Below, piece by piece: positions 13,371-23,917 of a stretch of 64,000 nucleotides of DNA (the first letter of the stretch is position 1; the number at the start of each line of letters is the position of its first letter). The stretch is from Leptoclinus maculatus. Lineage: Eukaryota; Chordata; Actinopteri; Perciformes; Stichaeidae. A program made the translations under genes and the position numbers. A model generated the notes under the pieces. That model saw only the letters and a program-made list of their open reading frames with translations. It was not told the origin of the DNA and did not search any database. The stretch spans positions 13,271,813 to 13,335,812 of the forward strand of contig JAVDOI010000003.1 in NCBI GenBank assembly GCA_032191485.1, written 5' to 3'.

Positions 13371-13999
13371 CGAAAAAAAAAATATATATAAATAAAACAA
13401 TAAAAACCAACAGTCTGTCAAAGGCATATCACAGCATGTTGGTACATTGACCTTCCAAAATCTAGAAAATAGGAAAATATCTTAGAACCAAACTGGCTTT
13501 GGGAAGGAAATGCAGGCAGAATTATTCGTCGTCAGCTAAATGGTAGCCTCTTTAACAGGCTACATTACTGCAGCTAGCAGTAAATGGGTTGTTATTTGAG
13601 ACATGAAAAACAACTCTTTATGGGGCCACATCGTTTAATTTACATGCAGTCACATTGGTTTGATAAATGAAAATGCAACTGATTGATTTGACACATTTTA
13701 TACGCATCTCTAATTACCGGAATCTGCAATCTGAGCCCATTTATGAATTCCTGTAATGCTTTTATTCTGTATGCTTTATGGAACCAATATTTCATGAAGC
13801 AGTTATACTTTAATCACACACAATAATGTATTAGAACAACATGATTCTGAGCTTTGTTTCATCAACACTGCGCTGCAGTTCGTCTTCAATTAATTTCATT
13901 AAAGGTTATTGAGCTTGTAAACTTAACAGAATTTTAATGATCAGATTATCAGACATAAAGTGTTTTTGCAGTGTATCATGGTGACACAGCTAGCTGCAA
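13371..13999. other. AT-rich unique DNA with TAAT words
   Basis: A-run and ATATATATA near 13373-13390, TGATTGATTTGAC (a PBX/HOX-like word) at about 13680-13691 and TCTAATTACCGG near 13711. Some regulatory potential, but weaker than the flanking blocks. Confidence 0.4.
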
Positions 14000-14520
14000 A
14001 CAGCTAAAGAGATTTAACCGATGACTTCAACGGCCTGCTGAATAGGTACCTGCAGGAGCTTCATTTTTCTCCCGATGGTGATGCATCCGCTGTTACACCT
14101 TTGGCCTCTGAGCCATGGCTCAGAGCGCACCGCTGCCACGGCAGACTGCTTGCCTGCATTGACCGTCCTGACGGTCCTACTTTTGAGGTTACCTTGAAAT
14201 GGCAAAGACCTGATTGACGAGATGACTTTTCCATGTACTGTCATGATAGGAAGACGGAATGCACGAGGTCAGGTGCTCGACAAAAACAAATCACAGCCCG
14301 CATTGGTGTAATTAATCTACTTTGCGGCTATATGCTAACAAAAATGGCATCTGTTTATTCTAAAAAAGCATTTATTAATGACGGCCGAGGGAAGCGGCAG
14401 CGCCGTGATGTGTCTCAAATGTCAAGACAGCCTGCAACATTAGCTGCTTCGCTACCGTTCATCAACTTCAGCATCAAGGGTATTGCACTGCCTCTGTCTT
14501 CTTCCATGAATTGTTAGTAT
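14000..14520. promoter_or_regulatory. candidate regulatory block with palindromes
   Basis: GC-balanced complex sequence with GTGTAATTAATC near 14306, a perfect 20-bp palindrome (14106-14125) and a second inverted repeat GACCGTC-CT-GACGGTC (14161-14176). Open frames exist on both strands (minus 14014-14244; plus 14233-14517) but show no domain and do not share splice-compatible boundaries. A structured RNA or a dimeric-factor binding site is possible. Confidence 0.4.
14106..14125. repeat. perfect 20-bp palindrome
   Basis: Half-site CTCTGAGCCA is followed immediately by its reverse complement. The centre is CCATGG and there is no spacer. About 0.06 such palindromes would be expected by chance in 64 kb of even-composition DNA. 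Confidence 0.95.
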
Positions 14521-14709
14521 TCATACTGTCTTCTTTAGCCAGGTGCAAGAGTGCATGTTAAGCAGTTCAAAATAGTCATTATGCAGATTCAGAGTGAATT
14601 AGGGAGCCTCATGCAACCTTGAATTATGAAAGCACATACACCAACCCTGACTCCCAACAAAATATGTTCTAGACAGTAATTGACTTTGCAGAATGTGCTT
14701 AGGGGCAAA

Positions 14710-15110
14710 CTTAAAGCTACACTAATCAATATTTTCAAAAATAACAATGAATCAACTCACTGTGTGTGATGTGAAAGTTGTAGCGACAAACCCACAGAGA
14801 ATTATCATCCAACACTGTAGTTCCACTCTACAAAGTGTTATAGCATCTTCCGGCTCATTGTTTTGGTTTTGCGGTCCACAACTTTACTGTTTTGGTTTAG
14901 TTTCACCGCTCTCGTCAATCCTGTTTCCAGCGTGGCGGCAAGCAGGTGAAAACCAAGTGCTTTGAATTGCTAAAACAAAGCATGAATTGCATGCTCAAGC
15001 ACCTCTCAAGTTTGCGGTGACTCACACTTTCTGAGAAACACCTTTTATTGGCTCTTTTATACCGCCACTGACTGCCTGCTGACTTCTCACTCATTGCCCA
15101 CTTTCAGTGT
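14710..15110 (+). mobile_element. probable teleost interspersed repeat
   Basis: Begins with TTAAAGCTACACTAATCAAT and carries the words TCCAACACTGTAGTTCCACT and CGGCTCATTGTTTTGGTTTT, followed by a TTTCCAGCG segment. From memory these belong to a non-autonomous repeat family common in percomorph fish. I do not know its class or name. It has no coding capacity. Borders are approximate, and the right end could extend to about 15350. Confidence 0.45.
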
Positions 15111-17339
15111 CTAGATGGCGTGTTTTGGCTAAAGGAACTAGACACACAGCTGGCCTTCTATGCTGCCCTGCGGGCCAGAGACACATTGTTCAGTGCTTTT
15201 TTTCTTCTTGGGCATCAACCTCAAGTTTACGTTACACCTAAAATTCAAGTTGCGGTTGTGCCCCGTGAGACGGAGCTGAGACGCACGCCTGCATGCACTG
15301 GCATAGATTACAATGAGAGCGTATATCTGTTGTGTGAGACGTACGAGTGAAAAACACGTCTGATACACTTGCAGTCTCGATGGGGGGTTAGCTATTTGTG
15401 AGTTGTGTTCATTCAATCGCACAATACTGCCTTGGTCATTGCAGACACACCTGGCTTATCATGTTTTAGTTACCATGACACGTATTGAAGGGGAAATAAA
15501 TGTAAGACTTTGACACGTAACGTTTCATCATGAGGTTGAGGGGAAAAAAAGCAGTATTACCCGTCTTAAAAAACACGTTTGCTATTGCAAAATCAATCAT
15601 ATAAGAACATAACTTTTAGGATATAGGCTTGGTAAACACATATTTATGCATAGACGTACAAATGAACTTGGACATGCACGTACTTCAAACCTGACTTAAC
15701 AGTTTGAGAAAAAAGGTGAGTCAAAGGGCCTTTACACAACCTGTCCAAAGACAAAAGAGTTGGCAACTTCCCCCTCGCTCTTGACTTAACTGCAGACCCC
15801 TGCACATTGTAATCACATTAAGCTGTGTTTGATGTATTATGTCAAGTTTAGTGGCGACCTCCCAGGAGAGGGTTCACTGGAGAAATTTAGCATAGCTGTA
15901 GTCCATATGTAATTTAAAATGTATGTTATCTCTGGCCAGAATGTTATGGCTAAGCAATGGCCTGGGTCCAGCTAACGTTGATATAATCCCACCCAGCTCT
16001 GTTTCTCCGTGGACGGGGTCACTGGGTCACTAACTGCCTCCTTGTGTGCTATTCAGCTGCAGTGAGACAAGGGAAGCCTCTGCGGATGGTTTTGAGTACA
16101 AATACAGCTGGATATCTCCCAGCCTGGTTTTTAAATTAAAGTGCAGCGGGTAATCTATCACCTCAGTATATTTTTGCTTTTCAGAATATAGAGTGTGAAA
16201 ATAAAATTGAGAGCATATCAAAATCTTCCCACTCTGCTAATACACGACTTTGCTTCAAGAAAAATGCAAATCAAATATTTTAAATGGCTTTACTTGAATC
16301 AAGTTGTATCTTTGTGCTTTAAGTCATTTTAATCAGTTCCACAGGATGAACTAAATAAGACTATATTTCACTAAATGCTGCTCATAATAATAATAAATTA
16401 TTTAATTTGACTACATTGGAGAAACCACAGCTCCACTGTTGAAATATGCTGATTTTATCAGGAGGTGATCGATCTCAGATTCATTAGGGATGAAGTAAGG
16501 TTGTCCCTTTTGCTGCGGTGAGCTAAAAGGAAGTTCACAGTTCGAGCAGCCAAATCTTAGCTTGTGCAGATGTAGGAAAGCTGCTAACAAACTGTATGTC
16601 ACCTGGAGCTGCAGCACGCTCTGCTCCCGGCAAAGTAGCCTTCAGGTGGTGGGGGAGGACGAGTCCTTTTCACTTTTCTGCCATTTTGGATTATCCAAAA
16701 AAACTTGTATGTATTATTGACAAGCCCTCGGTGGAGCGCTACTTGTTCTCTGAGGGCAGACTGGCGCTACAAGAACAGGTAGGGACCTTGCTGGTTAGCA
16801 GAAGATATCTCTGCAGCACAATACATTAACATTTTGGGCATCATGGCAAAAACTGTTACTTCTTCACACTCTTTTGATAATGTTAGTTCATTTTTTTTTT
16901 TTTTGCAACTTTTAAACTAAAATTCTGTCCAGATCTTACATGCACCTCCAGCTGCAGAAACAGCTGTTGAATCTCCAGCAGCTGATATTCTTTTTTATTT
17001 CGTCTTGATGGCTTGGAGACCTTACCGTGAGAGCAGTGGGTGGTAAATACCCAACATGCCTGAGAGTTTGGAAGAAGAGGAGGAGGAGAGCAGTTTGAGG
17101 CATGATTGCCAGCCACAGGCCTGCCGATGTCTCTCTCTCCGGCTGTGAGAACGTGGAAGAGGTCTTGTTCTGACCGGAAAGGTCAGGGGGAAAAAAAAAA
17201 CAACTCTTACAACAACAACAAACAAAGAAGAGAGTTTGGGAAGAACAAATCTTGCATATGTAATGGATTCCCATCCGGCATTTGTATCAGTATTATGCAC
17301 AAATATTTGTACTTTTTAAAGAAAAAAAAAGTTTCATAA
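15111..17339. other. unique noncoding DNA, no gene
   Basis: About 2.2 kb. Includes an octamer ATGCAAAT at 16264-16271 and an open plus frame at 16596-16829 that ends near a CAG-GTAGGG donor-like site (about 16776-16784). No acceptor or family feature supports an exon there. T-run at about 16890-16902 and A-run at about 17190-17200. Confidence 0.5.
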
Positions 17340-17665
17340 AAATCCCTTTTAAAGAGGGCTTACGGTCCTCGGTTGTAAATGGTATCCGCTCTCATAGTTC
17401 TGCATGGAAGCAGATGCTGTAATTGAGTGGAGGCTTGATTTCTTGCACAGTCAAATTAGCTGAAGATGACCAGGCAGTGAACTGCAGGAGGTTTAATTTG
17501 CTGTGTTTACATCACTGGCAGAGCCGCTGTTTTGTTTGATTCACTATGCTAATATAGACTCCTCTCAGATTACACACTAAGAACTGACGCGCTTGCACAT
17601 AAACTGATGCACGGTATCTGCCTCTCCCAATGAATTTGCCCAAGGTGTCAAAATAAAAGGAAGAA
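17340..17665. promoter_or_regulatory. candidate regulatory block
   Basis: Complex sequence with TGTAATTGAG near 17419, CAAATTAGCTG near 17451, GGTTTAATTTGC near 17490 and ATGCTAATATAG near 17546. This is an even scatter of homeodomain-type cores with no simple repeats and no open frame above 60 codons. Among the more convincing blocks by texture. Confidence 0.42.
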
Positions 17666-19799
17666 TAAAATTGGATTATGAGTGTGTGCATGTGTGTATG
17701 TGTGTTACATTAGGTACTGTGAGAAGGCTTTCGGCAATGCTTTCCTTGACAGTATTAAAAATTGGTTTTAATGATGCTTTTAATAAAACATAGGATTAAA
17801 TAGTACTTTTGGGGTTTTATGTTCATGCTCTATCATATTTAAGAATCCAATTTTACGTTGATATGCTTCTGCACAAATTGTATTCCACTGAAGTCATACG
17901 GTAAGCGTGATTAGTTTGTTTTACATATTCCACCCCTAAATGTTACTTTGGCGACAACCAGAGATATTTTCATAGGTTTTTATCCAACAGGCTCAAGTCA
18001 CTCAACTACAAAAAGGCATAAAAAAAGACTTCTGAGACATCATGTTGAGTCCACAAAAAAAACATGTATCACTGTGAATGAGTAGCTGAACAGTGTCTTT
18101 GCAGGATCACATGAATACAACATCACCAAGGTAGACAAACACATAGTCACACAGTCACATCAGAAGGGACTGCGGGAAAGAAAAGAAACCTCCAGTCATG
18201 CTGGACCTGCACTTTAAAATCACAAATACTAAAGTAAGAATGCTAATTCTTTTTCTACAATTACTTTTCTTTTCGGTTGTTTGAGCAAATCTGCATCTGC
18301 ATTCAAATGTTGAATTCAATACAAAGAAAAAGAAAGAACACGTTCCTGTGCATTTGACTCACTCGCTCAGATCTGGTGTTTATGTTTCACTTTTTCGTCC
18401 TGCTATCTGATCTGAGCTCAACACATCCTCTCATTTGCTTGTGTTGCAGATGGAATCATTTTGCTGTGCATGTTGGGTTGACCTTTTCTCCAAAATGAAA
18501 AAGAACATTTCCCTCTCTGCAGACGATTGTACTCAGATTTGATCGGAATCATTGAGGCGATTTTAGACAAAACTCAAGGTTGTCTGCTCGTGGGTCCACT
18601 GGTTTCCATTTGTGTTTGCAAGCAGCTACAAACCTTCCATATAACTCCCTCCTGTGAGCCGACAAGAGTTCGTCCTGTTGTTACTGGCAAGATTACTGGG
18701 AAATGAAAATGAAACTCGATATCTTTTTGTTGGATTCATTCATGCACTTTTTTCTAGACACGGTTATCTTTTAGGACGCGTCTCAGATCAGATGTTACAG
18801 GAAGAAAAATGCAAGTTTAGGAAAATGTTGAATGTACATATTTAGTTCGAAATCATGTACTCAAGAGTGCTAAAACCCACAGCGGTAAAATATTCGGATG
18901 CTGTACAGCAGTGTTGGGTCGCCTGAACTAAACAGGCGGACAACCTCAGGCTTCCTCAAAGGGGGGCGCACATGAGACAAGTTTTAGAAAAAGGCTTACA
19001 GGCTGTTGGAGAAAGATATTTATCAGACCACTACACCACTGAGTTCAGGTCTGTTCTCAATGTACCGCACGGTCAAATGATTTTAGGATTGTGTTCTGTG
19101 GTAAAGTACCTCTCCTGTCCAAGATTGAGGAACTCTTGAAAGGAGACAATATGTTTTTGTTTGACCCGTCCACCTTTTGTACTTTTTTATACCTCCAAGT
19201 TCATGATTACGTGAATTACATATTCATTTCATGGGATATCTGAAAGGGAATATAAAGTATAGCTACTAATGCTGTTTGAAAAACAGCCTGCATAAAAAGA
19301 TTTTGCACAACAATTAAGTGCACACATGTCCCTCGCTATATGTTTTGATACGTGCTTATTGCAAGGCTGTATTTGAAGAGGCTGACGATGAACCTCTGTT
19401 CTGCATATTCTAGATTAAGATGTGTGTTTGATTCACTTTTCCCCATTTAAGGTTTGTTAAAGACTGTAAGATTAAATCATTAAGTACCACCTGCATAGCA
19501 AGTAAATTAAAATAAGGTAATAATTGTGGGGCAGAAACTAAAAGATGGACCAACAACTGAAAAGAGCAGCGTGACCTGAAACCGCTATCCATCTGTGTTA
19601 CGCACGACGACTTAAATGTAGTAGCAGATGAGGTCATATGCAAACTGCCACTAATGTTCCTAAATGGCGCTTTTGTTCAGTGACCCTCCACTCAGGTTTC
19701 AAGCGTACTTCCTCCGCAAGAGTGTTAAGATTGTGAGATGGGACATTTCGACATTTCTTAAAATCCTAATGGGTTCAGCGCTGGGGGGAAAAAGGGTGA
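17666..19799. other. unique noncoding DNA, no gene
   Basis: AT-rich, with short TG run near 17682-17705. A CAGTGTTGGG word at 18909-18918 precedes an imperfect inverted repeat (CGCCTG 18920-18925, CAGGCG 18933-18938). It resembles a transposon end but has no partner. No exon-like frame. Confidence 0.5.
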
Positions 19800-20490
19800 A
19801 ACTTAATTGGAATAGACTTTTCCACCTCTAAATTTTAATGAACTGCTGGGCTGAATGTCTCTTATTAGGTGAAATTGACCATTAGCATTTTAAATGACCA
19901 GCTATCTTCATTATAATCAGGGCGAGATGCATTTCTGTGCTGGGGATCTATTGATTGCTCGGCAATGTCAAAGTGTGCATGAAGACGTGGAGGCAGACTG
20001 CGTGTGACAGGCTTTGGCCGCAGCTGAACGAGGATCTTGTGCTGCAGTCGGAGGCAAAAGGGAATAATCCGTTTTGCACACTTTCAAATAATTACAGTAA
20101 TATGAAGATAATTACAGTGGAGGCAATGCAGCTTTATCATGAGACAAACATGTCCTATATTGTAATTTAATTCATGCTCCCTGTGAAAATAATCACTCAT
20201 TGCGATTACAGAGAAGTGGATATGACACAGTTGTAATTGTGTTTCTGCTCTTCTGTAGAAGATGCATGGGTTTTAAATCGGTGCCTTCTATATTTTACTA
20301 CATCAAACCAAATGCTGTGTGTTTGAGGATTCAGCAGAAATTACTTTTGTGCATATTAATTACATTCGTACGACCCTTTGGATTGCTATTATTAAGCATT
20401 TTTTCGCATATAGACGCAGTGATGACAGTGGACTACATGCATCAAGAGCTTTTTACTAATTAGTTTGAATTTATTATGATATATTGCAGT
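19800..20490. promoter_or_regulatory. candidate regulatory block with paired TAAT sites
   Basis: Dense homeodomain-type cores. ATAATTACAGT occurs twice as an exact direct repeat, at 20088-20098 and 20108-20118, 20 bp apart (about two helical turns). Further cores include ATTAATTACATT near 20357 and ACTAATTAGTTTG near 20455. No simple repeats in 0.7 kb. Open frames (for example 20200-20463, plus) are AT-rich with no family features. Confidence 0.45.
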
Positions 20491-20619
20491 TTCTGTGTCA
20501 CCCTATACATTTAAGCGCAGTTATAATATTTGACAAGGGCCTTTTTAATTGCTTGCCTTTTGAAAAAGGAAGGAAACGTTTCAAATACAGCAGCACGTAG
20601 ACATCTGCTGTTTGATTTC

Positions 20620-21020
20620 TGTTGCTCTCTAATAAGCGTAATGAAAAAAAGTGCTACTTATTTCAGTCAGCTTTCAAAGCACTAATGATAATAAATACTC
20701 ACTTCATGAAAGTCTTTGTTTGACAATCAAATGATGAGCCTTTTTATTAGGGTAGTTTGCATTTTTTCCCGCTTCTCAAAATTACCCAGAGTTTCACTGA
20801 TAGCTTTGACAGTTTTTCAATTTTTGACTCAAAGCACCCCGAGCAAATATTTGAAAGCCTTTTCAGACTAAAGCAAACTTGGGACCAAAGTTGGCAAACA
20901 TTTGCAGTATATATATCACACAGACCTCATATACTGTCACATGTGCCCCTAAGTCATTATCAACCTCCGAGCCCAAAGTATGATCACAATAATCTCATTT
21001 TAATTTGAGTTATATTGCAA
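20620..21020. promoter_or_regulatory. candidate regulatory block
   Basis: AT-rich complex sequence with ACTAATGATAATAAAT near 20681, TTTTTATTAGGG near 20740, and AATAATCTCATTTTAATTTG near 20989. Separated from the previous block by only about 130 bp, so the two may be a single unit. Inference only. Confidence 0.38.
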
Positions 21021-21129
21021 AAAGGAGGGGCTGAATAATCAGATTGCCCTACTTGGAGTGGGGAGAGTTGGCCAGTGTTTGAGAATACTTCCAGATGGTG
21101 TTGAGCAGGCAGACTGGCACTGTGGAAAA

Positions 21130-21430
21130 GCTGGGGACCCCCTCCCTCAGACATCATGCCATGCCCTCACCCCTCCTTCTCCTCTCCATATTTTCCTTTC
21201 CAATCTCACCATTCCTGCCCTTCGCTGCCCTCCTGATTTCCTTCCCCTATCTCTCCCTCCCCATCGCATCGTCGCCTCTCACCCCATCCTTCCCTCCTCT
21301 CGCCCAGCCCCCTTACCCCTCCCTCCCCACATCTATTTGCTTATCCAAACAGGTCTTGCAGTGTGTTGCCCCATCATAAAAGCCTGAACCAAAGCAGCAC
21401 TGCCCCCTCCTTTCCCCCCCAGCCTCCTCA
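21130..21430. other. polypyrimidine-rich tract
   Basis: Plus strand is strongly C/T-biased (CCCTCC, CTTCCCC words), giving two overlapping Pro/Ser/Leu-rich frames of about 100 codons that I treat as artefacts of composition. Potential triplex-forming DNA. Confidence 0.7.
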
Positions 21431-21544
21431 CTATCCTACGGGGGGCGACAGAGCCCTGCCCTGCGATTACACTGGGGGCGCGGGGTTAGAATACAGCCCT
21501 GAGGGCCGGCAGCTGTCAATTAGTGATAACTGCCGAGAAAGAGG

Positions 21545-21650
21545 CACACACACGCGCGTGTGCGCACACATACGCACACACACGCACACACACTCCCTCC
21601 CCCCCCCCCCCCCACACACACACATACACACTCACACACACACACCCCTT
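21545..21650. repeat. compound CA/CG/poly-C microsatellite
   Basis: CA units interspersed with CG, then a C-run of about 15 (21599-21613), then more CA. It includes the 14-bp palindrome CACACGCGCGTGTG at 21549-21562, an alternating purine-pyrimidine sequence that is a strong Z-DNA candidate. Confidence 0.95.
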
Positions 21651-22139
21651 TGCTCCTTCGTTAATCAGGGGGCCATCACCTAGCAACGGTCCTGAAGAAG
21701 TCCTCAATGGGGATGCCTGGTGAGAGGCACACACACAGAAATGACGATGACGTGGAGTGAGGGATGGAGAGAGAATGATGAGGGATAGAGGGGGGTAGAT
21801 GGAAAGAGGATAATGAAACCTCTTCAGAGGACATGTTGACGCGAGACATCCACTGTCCGCGTGACGATTCAGTGTTATTTATACACCGTCCTACATATCC
21901 ACAGGTGTTCCTCTAACCTCCTTTGCTGAAGATGTTAGTTATTGTGTTCATAAACTTTTGGATGTTTTTTCCCCCTGTTGATACCGCACATGATGATCGG
22001 GGGTGCAGTACTACGCATGAAAATTGAATGTGTCTTAATCAGAGAAGGATTTTGAGGGAAGAGCACACAAAAATTGTTTCATTGAAAGAAAAAAAAAGGT
22101 GATGGCCTGCTCCTTAATGCATTCATTTCATCAGCCAAC
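21651..22139. other. unique spacer
   Basis: GA-biased around 21750-21810. No gene or recognised repeat. Confidence 0.5.
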
Positions 22140-22480
22140 CTCATTGCCTTGTTCCTCCAGGCGAGTTCAGTTCTCTCGCAAACACATTAAAATGAGGTGA
22201 ATATGACTGCTGCATACCGGAGCCAAACCCCCCCCCCCATCCCCCCCGAACCACCACCACCTCTGTCTGACAGAGTGGCAGCACATAGAGCCACGAACAG
22301 GTGATAAATCCTTGTCGGGTTTTATTAAAACCCAGCCAGGCCAAACAGAACACCTCATATTGAGCTGTAATACCCAAGGAGACACTGTATGAGAGCGAGG
22401 GAGAGCCTTCCTGTTTGGTATGCTCTCACAGCAGTGAACTACTGTCTCTTCTCTGATGTCATTAAAGTGGAGGTGGAGGA
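22140..22480. promoter_or_regulatory. candidate regulatory block (weak)
   Basis: ACATTAAAATGAGG near 22184, TTTTATTAAAACCC near 22320 and GATGTCATTAAAG near 22455 flank a C-run interval (22219-22246). Complex on either side of the C-runs. Weak, texture-based call. Confidence 0.28.
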
Positions 22481-22518
22481 GGAATAAACCCTTCCAAGAA
22501 CACACAGGAACACCCACC

Positions 22519-22522
<4 letters not shown>

Positions 22523-22577
<55 letters not shown>
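22523..22577. repeat. (CA)n microsatellite
   Basis: About 27 uninterrupted CA units ending 3 bp before the CTCF-like hairpin. Confidence 0.97.
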
Positions 22578-22579
<2 letters not shown>

Positions 22580-22613
22580 CTGCCCCCTGCTGGTTTGCAA
22601 GACCAGGGGGCAG
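22580..22613. promoter_or_regulatory. inverted pair of CTCF-like cores
   Basis: CTGCCCCCTG (22580-22589) and its exact reverse complement CAGGGGGCAG (22604-22613) are separated by 14 bp. Each arm, with its flank, matches the CTCF core (CCAGCAGGGGGCA on the minus strand at the left; ACCAGGGGGCAG on the plus strand at the right). The two cores point in opposite directions. CTCF occupancy, hence insulator or loop-anchor function, is inferred. Confidence 0.4.
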
Positions 22614-23019
22614 GTTGTCATTACTTCCTCCAAAATCCTCACTGCTAGAAATGATGATAGGGCACTGAATTGAAAGCTTTGTCACTGTACAGAAAAGGCA
22701 AGTCTCAATCAAAATGAAAAGTCATCCTTTAACAAAAAGATACGCTTGTACCCTTTTTCAGGAAGCTGACCTGAGTGTGGGCGTAAAGTGTCCCTTAAAA
22801 AACGTATTTCCTATTAAAGAGTGGTAAGAGATGATCCTCATATGCAGACGTGTATATATATGGATGCACTCCTTCTCTCTTCCACACACACAAACACGCC
22901 ACATGGATTACACCATAAAAGACAAAACTCCTCTGGAGACCAATTTATGTGTTTCTTTAAATATTATATTTCTCTTCTCCTCCCCGAGAGGTTTTTTTTT
23001 CCACAGTCGACCTCTCAGC
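22614..23019. other. unique spacer
   Basis: No supportable feature apart from short T- and A-runs. Confidence 0.5.
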
Positions 23020-23300
23020 GGGTCAACCTGCTGAGCTGGACAACAATAGAAATCATCACTTTGCTCATTATTTATTTACCTGGCAAGAGGAGCACTTTTG
23101 AGACAATTAATCAAGTCAGTGAAAGATTTATAAGCTGCTTGACCGGAGCGCTCAGACAGTAAATGGGGCAGGTTGTCAAATACGGGGGAGTGATCTGTGC
23201 GAACCAATTACTCTGTCATGTCATGACGACCCAAATAACGCCGAGCCGGGGGTTGTTGAAAAATATGAAGCTGAAAGTATGCCTGTGATGCCTGCGGTGT
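23020..23300. promoter_or_regulatory. candidate regulatory block
   Basis: Complex sequence with TTATTTATTTACC near 23069, CAATTAATCA at 23104-23113, ACCAATTACTCTG near 23200 and GTCATGTCATGAC near 23214. No simple repeats until the A-run at 23349. Enhancer-like by composition only. Confidence 0.38.
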
Positions 23301-23856
23301 TAGTTCAGCGTTGGAGCAGCAGACTGGACACTGTCATCACTCTGTAGGGAGGAAAAAAAAAAAAAACCCACTCACTTGAAGAATGCTTTTCCTTCAACAT
23401 AAGAACACACATGCACTCGTACGTGCGCCTCATAGAGTCAGACGCATAAAGTCGCACACTCGCATGCACGACAATGAACAATACCTGAACAGTGCTGACA
23501 GTACATGTGGCTTCACAACTGAGTGCACACAGCGTATGTAAAAGCTTGTGTCATCTCAGCACATTTCAGCAGGACTGTCTGAAAGGAGATAGCCAGGCTC
23601 CTTTCCTCCCTCCCCTCTTCTTTTTTTTTTTCTCACAGTCCCTCTTTCTTTCTCCTCCCCCCCCCCCCCTCCTCTGTGTCTTCGCCCTTGATGACCAAGC
23701 TGTTGGGTGGTCCGTCTGACCGCGCTGACCCTTTGCGCTTGGGCTGACGTAAATTTGCTAATGGTTCGCATCTTGCTCCTCCTGTGACAGGCCCTTTCTG
23801 TGCTCAGCTGATGTGAGCCGGTGTGCTCCTGCAGAGGTAGAGTGGTCTGCTGGGAG

Positions 23857-23861
<5 letters not shown>
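23301..23861. other. spacer with A-run and C-run
   Basis: A-run at about 23349-23362, T-run near 23621-23631, C-run near 23656-23668. The surrounding pyrimidine-rich sequence yields spurious frames on both strands. Confidence 0.6.
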
Positions 23862-23899
<38 letters not shown>

Positions 23900-23917
23900 T
23901 GTGTGCATGTGTGTGTT
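23862..23917. repeat. (TG)n microsatellite
   Basis: About 26 TG units with GG and CA interruptions toward the right end. Confidence 0.95.

Noticed and set aside
16596..16829. Possible exon ending at CAG-GTAGGG
   Set aside because: No acceptor supports its start, the peptide matches no family I know, and GTAGGG sites are common by chance.
18909..18975. CAGTGTTGGG plus inverted repeat as a hAT terminal repeat
   Set aside because: There is no partner terminus or target duplication, and no internal transposase similarity nearby.
22167..22712. 181-codon minus frame
   Set aside because: Its middle is a translated CA/TG microsatellite (Cys-Val repeat), and the rest has no domain.
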